Shown here: piece after piece, positions 48,001 to 57,000 of the stretch | How the letters are laid out: every line of letters begins with the position of its first letter | Position numbering within the stretch: position 1 is the first letter of the stretch | Assembly: GCA_018389105.1 (NCBI GenBank) | Contig: JACATO010001534.1 | Location: 10,001-74,000 of the forward strand | DNA from: Nautilus pompilius | Taxonomy: Eukaryota; Mollusca; Cephalopoda; Nautilida; Nautilidae | Length of the DNA stretch: 64,000 bases | Reading direction: 5' to 3' | Program-made: the position numbers and the translations under genes | The notes under the pieces: generated by a model | What the model was told of the DNA's origin: nothing | The model's input: the letters and a program-made list of their open reading frames with translations, nothing else | Databases searched by the model: none

Positions 48001-51000
48001 ATAACATAAGCTTTAGACTTGTATAAATTGCTTTCTCTATCTTGCTGAATTAAAACAATCTTATTTAACAAACAAAAAAACATTTTGGAAAACAGTCTTT
48101 TCATAGTTAGTGAAGAGAATTAAATATTTTTTTTTTTTTTTTGCAGATGAAACAGTAAAGTTACCTAAAACTATCACTTGAGCTAAGGATCTTCTATCCT
48201 TTACTTGTATCTCTTTCCTAATTTTTGTGTTCTTCTATAATTGTGTTTAACCTGAATTTCTCCTTTTTTATTTTACAGTTAGAAAGTGTGCTGAAAATAG
48301 TCACTATTTCAAGGCAGCTAATATTGTAGTCACTGCTTCTTCAAATCAGGCAGAGGCACACAAAATATTTTCTAGTCAGTGGGTACCCGAAGACACTGAT
48401 TCTTCTCCATCACTACAACTGACTGTTGGTTTTGTACCAGTGATAATTACTCAAATATTCTTCAAGACAGAGTTTATTCAGAAAATTAATATAACCAGGA
48501 AGAATGACATAGAAGTAAGTTTTAATGTTTTTTTAATTAAAAATGTCTGCATCCAAAACATCAGTAAGAAAACAAAAAGAAAAACATGCACTTAACATTG
48601 ATTAAGAGTATTATTTGACATAGACTAACATGCTAATTTAAAAGTGATATCATTTAACTGGTGGTGATGAAACTTTTATTACGATTATTATATATGGAAG
48701 GAAATTAAAAAAATTTTATTTGCCTAATTTAAGTGGTTTTGATTTTTCCTAAACAGTGTAATCAAAAGCTGCTGGCTGGCACATTTTTTTTTTCCCTACA
48801 GTTTTGTTTCATAGCCGCTGGCCTTTTCTATATGCATTCATTTTCTTGATTCTTTTTGACGGGTATTGTTTCTTTTTTGCTTAGTGTTTAGTATACAGCA
48901 ACAAATCTGTGTTTTTACTAATATGTTGTGAAAGGCTAAATTGTCGTGCTACTTTTGCCATCAGATAGCAGTAAGTAATAAAAAGATATTTTTGATTAAC
49001 AGAAGTCTTTTAATAGCAATAGTCCAGTATATCATTCACAGTATTTTCCATTTTATTTTTCTTCTTAAAGTAAATATTGAATTATTGAAAATCAAATAAT
49101 TTTAATTGTATATTTTATAAAGTTTTTAACAATTAGAACAAAGTACTTACAAAATGAATTTTCACTAAATTTGCAGATAAAAGAATTGAAAACAAAAGAT
49201 GAGGTGAACATAACTTATACAACAGAGATTATAAGTAACAACGTTACAGTCAGCATATTGAGTGTAACTGGTGTTGCAGTTAATAAGCCAGTACTGTCTG
49301 AACTGTCTATTAAAGGCTGTTTCATTCATGAAGGTAAGATTATATGACCTTAAGGAATTTTTTTTATTTGTCAAACAATTTATATTAGAGAGAGAAGGAT
49401 CCTTTCTTTATCAAAGATGTAGATAAGTAAAGTATCTTGTAATTTATAAAAAATTAGATATGTTATATGAAAAACATTTGTTGCTGGAACTTAATTAGTG
49501 GCATTACAGAATCTTGGTGCATTTTTTAAATTGTTCAGTCTGGAACTGCACTAATTTATAATTTTATGTATTTCTAAAAAAAAAAAAAAAAAATTTCCTA
49601 TTTGGTTCTCTCTTTTAACACACTTTTCATTTAATAAATGAATACATGACATTATTAAAATGTGGTTTCACTGCTTGCTTAGTTATTGCAGATGCTACAA
49701 CTACACAATCATCAGTTATTCATATTACCTTTCAAAAATTCTGGATGAATCACATAGTATCCTGAAAATCAAGAATAGAAAACTGGGAATCATAAACTTT
49801 TGACAGTTTTTTGATGGTAAACTAAAAAGTATATTTATGAATGGACACTGAAGTATCCTACTAAATACTTGTTACATTAGAAAGTTTTTTGTTTCTTTTA
49901 TGTTAAAGAATGGAGCACAAAAGCTGCAAGCTATTCTGCTACACCAGTCAGTATCACTGGAAAGCCAACAGTTACACAAACATTTGGTAAGTAATGATCA
50001 TTCAGGCTGTACTTTATTTTAGAAGGGGAGAAAAAAAAAACAATTATATATCTGAGTTTGTTAGACAGCAGCTAATTTCCAGTCCTGAAATAACTAAAGA
50101 AGGTTATTTTTATATGCAAAGTAGTTTTAAAGGTATTGCATCTGATAACTTGTAAATTATAATATTAAAAACATGGTCACATTTGCAATGGGACATATTA
50201 GATGCCATTTTGAGACATTGGACTGTCATTCATGGGAATGTGAACATGTATCAGATAAATCTTCACATCGTTTATAAACTTATGCTTAATGTATTTTATT
50301 TATTTTTTTAAAATCAGCAATGTAATATACTTTGTTTAGATAAGTCTTAAAACCTTTAAGTGAGACAATAAAAAGAAAACAAACTGAAATAAATAAATGT
50401 AATCAAGAAATAATAAAAGTTACTGACATTTTGAATATTTCCAAAAAATAAGATATGTGATGAAATTTTAAAAAAAAAATTCACAAGGGCATATATGCTT
50501 TTATTGTTGATTTTGTTGAGATAGGAATTTCCTAAGAAGCACATTGATTACACTGCATTGCTTTCATCAGAGTATGATTAACATTTCTAATTTGATTCAT
50601 ACCATTAAAATCTTTGCAGTAAAATGATGTGATATTTGTTTACAATTTTGCTGCAATAATTTATTTTTAAAAATATATCTCTTTTAAAGGCATTATTTAG
50701 ATTCGTTAAATAACATTTTTGCAAATGAAATTTAATAATTCACTTATTAAAAGATGAAATGACTTTGATAAATTGCTTGTACCAAATTTGAAAAAAAAAA
50801 CAAACAAGAAATTAATCATTTGTATACACTGTTTAACTAAAAGAAATGAAAGAAAATGTTTTCAGTTTTGTAACTCATATAACTTTCATTTTGAAATTGA
50901 AATAAATCTGAATATTGTTTACATTGTTGAAAGGTGTACAAAATACTTATAAAATAAAGGCTGTACTTGTACAATACTAAAGATAAAAACTTTCTTAAAC

Positions 51001-54000
51001 CGTCTTTTCTCCCTCCATGCTTATTGTTTGACATGACAGTGGATTACTTTCTAATAAATACTGTTAGCAAATTTTTCCCTATATAGTTTACAAAAGCAAC
51101 TATTGTTAATGTGTAAAATATGACAATGTAATTCTGTTTGAAATTACAGATATAACATCAGAACATTTTTTGTGGTACAGAAAGTAAAAACAAATCAAAT
51201 TTATTTTTCTACAGTTAATTATTTAATGGAAATTTTAAAGATTCTTTAAACTGTGTTGCCATGAAAAAAATCTTGGACGCAAATATGAGCTTGTCAGAAT
51301 AAAACCTCGAGCAGTTTGTTGTTCTATTGATGATGTGTTTGAAAACTTAAATATAGGAGCATTAAATAGCTTAGCACTGATGTGTTGCTTAGTTAATTTT
51401 GGTTTCAATAAAACTGATTTATATTTTTAAAAGCAACAACAACAACAACAAAGAAAATGTTTACTTTTTTTTTGAAGAAGAATCCAGACTTGCTTAGTTT
51501 TTGAATTTAACTTTGGTTTTTTTTTTTGCATTATTATGATATCTAAACTACAAATAAAACAATTAACAGCAATTGTTTTGCAATGAGAGACAACTGTTGA
51601 GATAATTGTTTTTACATTATAATTGTGCAACCTTGAACTCTAAATCTTGACTAATAAATCATCCAGAAAGATATTCACTGCCTACCGTTTTAAATGTAAA
51701 CAATGATTAATTCATTTTAGATTTATTTGCCCTTTTTGTCCATGAAGTCAAAATAATATATTTTCTCTATTGCACTTTTTAAATATTATTCTACACATAC
51801 TAACAACTAACACGATCTTCCTGCAGTTTTTGTTGTTTATTCACACCTTTTTGAGGGGGGGGGACACCATTTTGGTCAAACTGATTGGTTTGTGCTGTTT
51901 TAAAGAACTTGTTTTGTTTTCAAGTTTTTCACACCACCACCAATTGTATGTAGTACCTGTGGTTGAGGATCTCATTTTAGTTCTTATACAATCAGCTTAG
52001 GTATATAAATTGCTTTTCCAAGTGTTTAAATTATTTTGAATGACTGCATATTTATATTGTCCTGACTGAACAATTCAGACTTTGTTTATAAGTAATAAAT
52101 AAATTTGCGGGTTTGTGGACAGTTAAAATACTCAATATTAATGGAAAAACAACAAGACATTAAAGAACACACACAAACGACAACAATAAATGGTTTGTAT
52201 TAGGTATGAGTTGATTCTTCTGTTAAAATTTGACATTTTCACAAAGGCTGAAATGTAATGTATTATTGAAAAACAAAAAAATTTTAGTTTATTTGTACCT
52301 TTTTTAAATTTTTTGTTGCAGGTTTCACTTCTGGCACTTTTACTGTACCAGGCTCCACCACCACCACTGTTACAGAGCTGGCAACAACTGGTGTGTTTGT
52401 TGTTTATGATTCTTTATCAGTTTAGATTTTACTAAATTAATATACAGAAGTTTTAGCTGAAAAGTTAGTTTGTCTTGCATACTCCTTCTGCAATGAATGT
52501 CAGGTATGTTAACTTAAACTATTGTTTGTAAAATGGCGGAGATTCTAGTATTGAAACCACCACCTCAGAGTATGGTTTAGAGGAATGATTATGGGGGGTA
52601 AACAATTGTTTTAGAGGTAATTTGATTTGGTTTATTCCAAATTTTGTATCAGGTAAGCAAAAACCAGCTATAGACTTCCTCAATATAAATGCCACCCTAT
52701 AGTATTCATGGTCATTAATACAAAATAAATAAGATTCAAGACTAGATGTTAGAAAAATTCTTCTTTAGCAGTAAGGTTGTACATGCTTGGAACACCCACC
52801 AAGCAAAGTGGTGGATGCTAAATATTGGTTTTAACAATTTTCTTGATACTCATTTTATGTCAAAATGGTCCATGTATAAGTTTAAAAATTCCCTCTTTTT
52901 TCATTTGTCTATGTTTACTGTATATCTAATATTGTCAATCTTTCCATCTGCCCACCACAGTCATCAACAATTGGTAGGAAGCTTTTATTGTTTTCATAAT
53001 TATGAAAAGGTTTCTTGAACAATTATTTATTATCATTGCTAAAAGGAGTGTAGATGATGAGAACATCTGGTAAGAAAACATAAAAAATAAGTAGAAATAT
53101 GTGAGTAAATACAAAGGTAAGTAGTGTTTTGCACATGCAAGTAAAACAGGCACTATGAAATCAAGACAGCTCTATAAATGTCTGATTGGTTACTGTGTAT
53201 ATAAATTTGAAGAATTCTTATAAGAAATGAGGCTTTGCGAAGGTATTTAAAATTCAGGAAAAAGAAACTTTTCTTGATAAAATTTACAATTTATAGTATC
53301 TCTGCTTTTTAATTTTACAATCTATAAAGTAAAATAATGTACTGTGTTTTGTTTCTTGCCTGTAAATTATACTTTGCTTTTGTTGTATTACTAAATAATC
53401 TTGGAAGATTTTTGCTACATTCAAATTTAGCTTATTTTTATTACAAAGTTTTAAAAAATTATTTTTAACTATATAAAATTTTTTCCATAGGTAAAATTTG
53501 CGACCAAGTCATGTTGGACAGATCATCAAAAAATAGTCTGCGAGTAAACGCCTCCACTTCAGCTACTGGCATACATCCTGAATATGCATTAAAGTCAAAT
53601 TCTTCTATATACTGGACTCCATCCAAGAATGATACAATTCCATATCTCCACATAGAAATTATAGGAGGACCAACCACAATTTTGGACATTTCATTTTATG
53701 TTGAGGAAGTCACACACGTTATTGCAACATATTTTTCAGAGAATAAGACACATGTGGGAATTAAGGTAAGTACATTTTTCTAGTTTGATCAACATATGAA
53801 ATTTCCTCAATATGTTTGATTTTTACATCAATTTTCTAGTGGTCTTGATCAGTCTTTAAACTATGGAGACTGGTGATTCTAAGCAGATAGATTAAAAAGT
53901 CATTTCATTGGTTATTGATGATGTCATAGTAGTTACATGTTGTAGTTATGTGCAAAAGGGTGGAAAGTGTCAGGACTTACATAAAGTCTCCCTGCATTTT

Positions 54001-57000
54001 CAGAGTAGCTATCTAAAGCATGTTTCAGCATGTTGATTGTACTGGTAATAGACTAATAGTCAGGCTGTTCTTTACATTCCCTATCTATTACTGAAAAAAA
54101 AAATGCTATCTCAAGTACTACATTATTTAAAATGCCTGTATGTTCTCTTGTTCTTTGGTAGTGTGTGAGAACAAAAAAATGGGACTTGACTGCTTTTTCT
54201 TATCTTTTAAAATTTTAAAAGTCTGTTAGACTCCCATATTTAGAAGTTCCAACTTTGCTAAATGCACAGAATAGCTATTTTATTCCCCAAATCATTTTAG
54301 TGATGCACCTTTGAACCTTTTCCAAACTGTCAACAGTCTTCTTAACAAGGAAAAGGCACTAAGCCTAGACCACATACTCTAAATGTGGTCTAACTAAATA
54401 GAATGAGCATTTCTGGCATCTTCATACAAATAGTTCTGTTCATTAACCCTAAAATTCTATTTTCCTTACCTTACTGCCTGACCACACTGCTATCAGTATT
54501 TCTAATAAAAATGTCATCCAAACTAATTATTGTGGTCTGATATGAATGTATTTACACTAGGAGATGCTTAAGTTCATTTGCTACTTAATGACCCACTTAG
54601 ATATTATATTTAAATCATTTGAAGTAAAGTAACATCTTGTCATATAACTTGACATCATCCACATCTTCAATTTATTAACCAACCCAATATCATCATCATT
54701 AACTTAAATTAAAAAAACAACTGGCTCCAGAGCAGAGACTTTGGAGCACCACTCCATTGCTAATCTCTATAAACAAAGATTTAGCACTATCCAAAATTAT
54801 GTTGGTTTTTATTTTATAAATAATTTGAGTCACACTAATAGTTTTACTAATACCTATATCCTTAATTTTATCGATTCAACATTCTTGTGGAACTGTCAGA
54901 AACCTTACTAAAGTCCAGTTTACTGACATCAACACATTATTTTAAAAATTCGAGAAGAAACATTCTTTCTGAAACTCCTGCTGGCTTATCTCTCAATACT
55001 TTTCCTGTTCTTTGTAATCCCTAAGTTTATCTTTTAGTGACAGATACTAACATTTTTCCTATGATTCTTGTTAAGTTAGCTGGTCACTAATTTCCTGACT
55101 TGGTTTTGTTACCTTTCTTAAAAATGGATAACTCCAATTTAATGGCACCTTGTCAGAGAAGACTGACTGAAAATCCTAAATTTCATCTGTTGTACGTTTT
55201 AGAATTCTAGAAATAATACCATTGGGACCTGGTTTTTTTTTCCTAATTTATTAATTTTTTACTTTACTGCATCTTCCATTATGCTGTTGAGCTATTATTT
55301 ATTATCTTTGTTAGTTAGAAATTGCTTACTAGCTGGACCATTTCTACAGCTTTAATTAAATTAACATCTGTACTGTATCTTTCAATGGTCTGACTTTCTC
55401 CTTACAAATCCTCTTTTCTTAGTCATAAAATCTCTCAAGGTTGGATGTTATGTTAACTGCTAAGCTTTTTTTCCCCATAAAATTAATTATTTTGCTGCTT
55501 TAACCTACTATATTTTCTCTGAAACACCCTATATTGATGTACATACTTAAGATATTTATAATATTGCTTTTCTCTTAAATGATGCCAATAATTTCTTTGT
55601 TATCCACCTAAGTCAATGTTTATTTATATTTAATCTTAACTGCTCAATAAATGGGAGTTAAATTTACTCCAATTGGCAGTTAATGTAGCTGAATCCCAGT
55701 CTGCATAATGTATGATAAGAAAGCAGTGTTAACTTTCATGACATCTTTGACAAACATACAGCTATAATAACTAACATTACTTACACTAAACAATTTAAAG
55801 ATATTAATATCATGAAGAATGCTGTGATGAGAAACAACTTCAAGATTTACTAAATTTTCTCTGGTTGGTTCATTAATTTGTGTTAAAGAAACTGTTATAG
55901 ACAGTCTACAAATGCTGAACTATCACATGCTTCACATAATTTGTCTCAGTCAGTTTCTAGAAAAGTAAAGCTTCCAATGATAATATTGTTATGCTTGCCA
56001 AATATTCAGATTGTATTGTGTAAAGAACTATTATTATCACCATCTGAACGACTAGGACTACAACAAAATAAGCTTATGATAAGATTATCATAAGCATTCA
56101 TGTGGAGTTTAATTCAGACACTTTATGCTGATATGGAGCCTCAGACAGACTAATATTAAGACCATCCTTGATGTAGAAAAGATACACCATCACCTATTCT
56201 GTCATATTTATCTCAGATAAACAATAACCAGAAGCACTTATTTCCACAACTGGAAAATCTAAACTGTCCGAAATTTATTATCATTTTGCCTTTTGAATTT
56301 ATGTGCATTCTTTCTTCTTTCCTGCCAAATTATTTTTCCTGAATTGAAACATTTTCCTTTCCACTGTCATGAAGTATGTTACCTACAGCTGGCTCCAGAT
56401 GCAGCCCTTTATGTGCTGTAATAATTATCCTTGTCCATGTATTTTAGCCAGGTGTCTAGAAATACCACTCCCTATTCTTTACACAGTTGCTGTACCTGTT
56501 TGTTAATAGACAAGAGCTGAAATGATGATATCTAACCCTGGATAAGATATCAGATATTATCACCAAACATTCGGTATCCTTTAGTTTCCTAATTAAGCAT
56601 TTATACTTAACCATCAGCTCTGAACAGTTCCTTCTCTGTAGTACCAAGACCCTGAAAAGATAGTACTTCATAACTGATAGCTTCTCTGACCATGTTTGAA
56701 CTTATGACAAACATAGTGACATGTTTGAATTACCCTTGCTTTCATTCACAATAGTGCTTCTCACAGATATCCACAAATAACAATCTTTGCACCTATCTAA
56801 AAAAAATCTATACCTTGTCTCCCTACTTAACCACATCGGAGTCTGCTGAACTTGAAGTCTGACTTCTCATAACCACTATGTCATATTAAAAAAACTTAGA
56901 CTCCTATATGACCACTAGTTAAAATATCTACCAACTAAGTAAAATTAGCAAAATCTTGGAGCTCTAAAGAATGCATTGTAAAATATTTTGATTTGCTTAA

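Noticed and set aside
48147-48154. 8-bp microexon between exons 31 and 32
   Set aside because: It would end in phase 0 and destroy the frame of exon 32; the direct 31-32 join keeps it.
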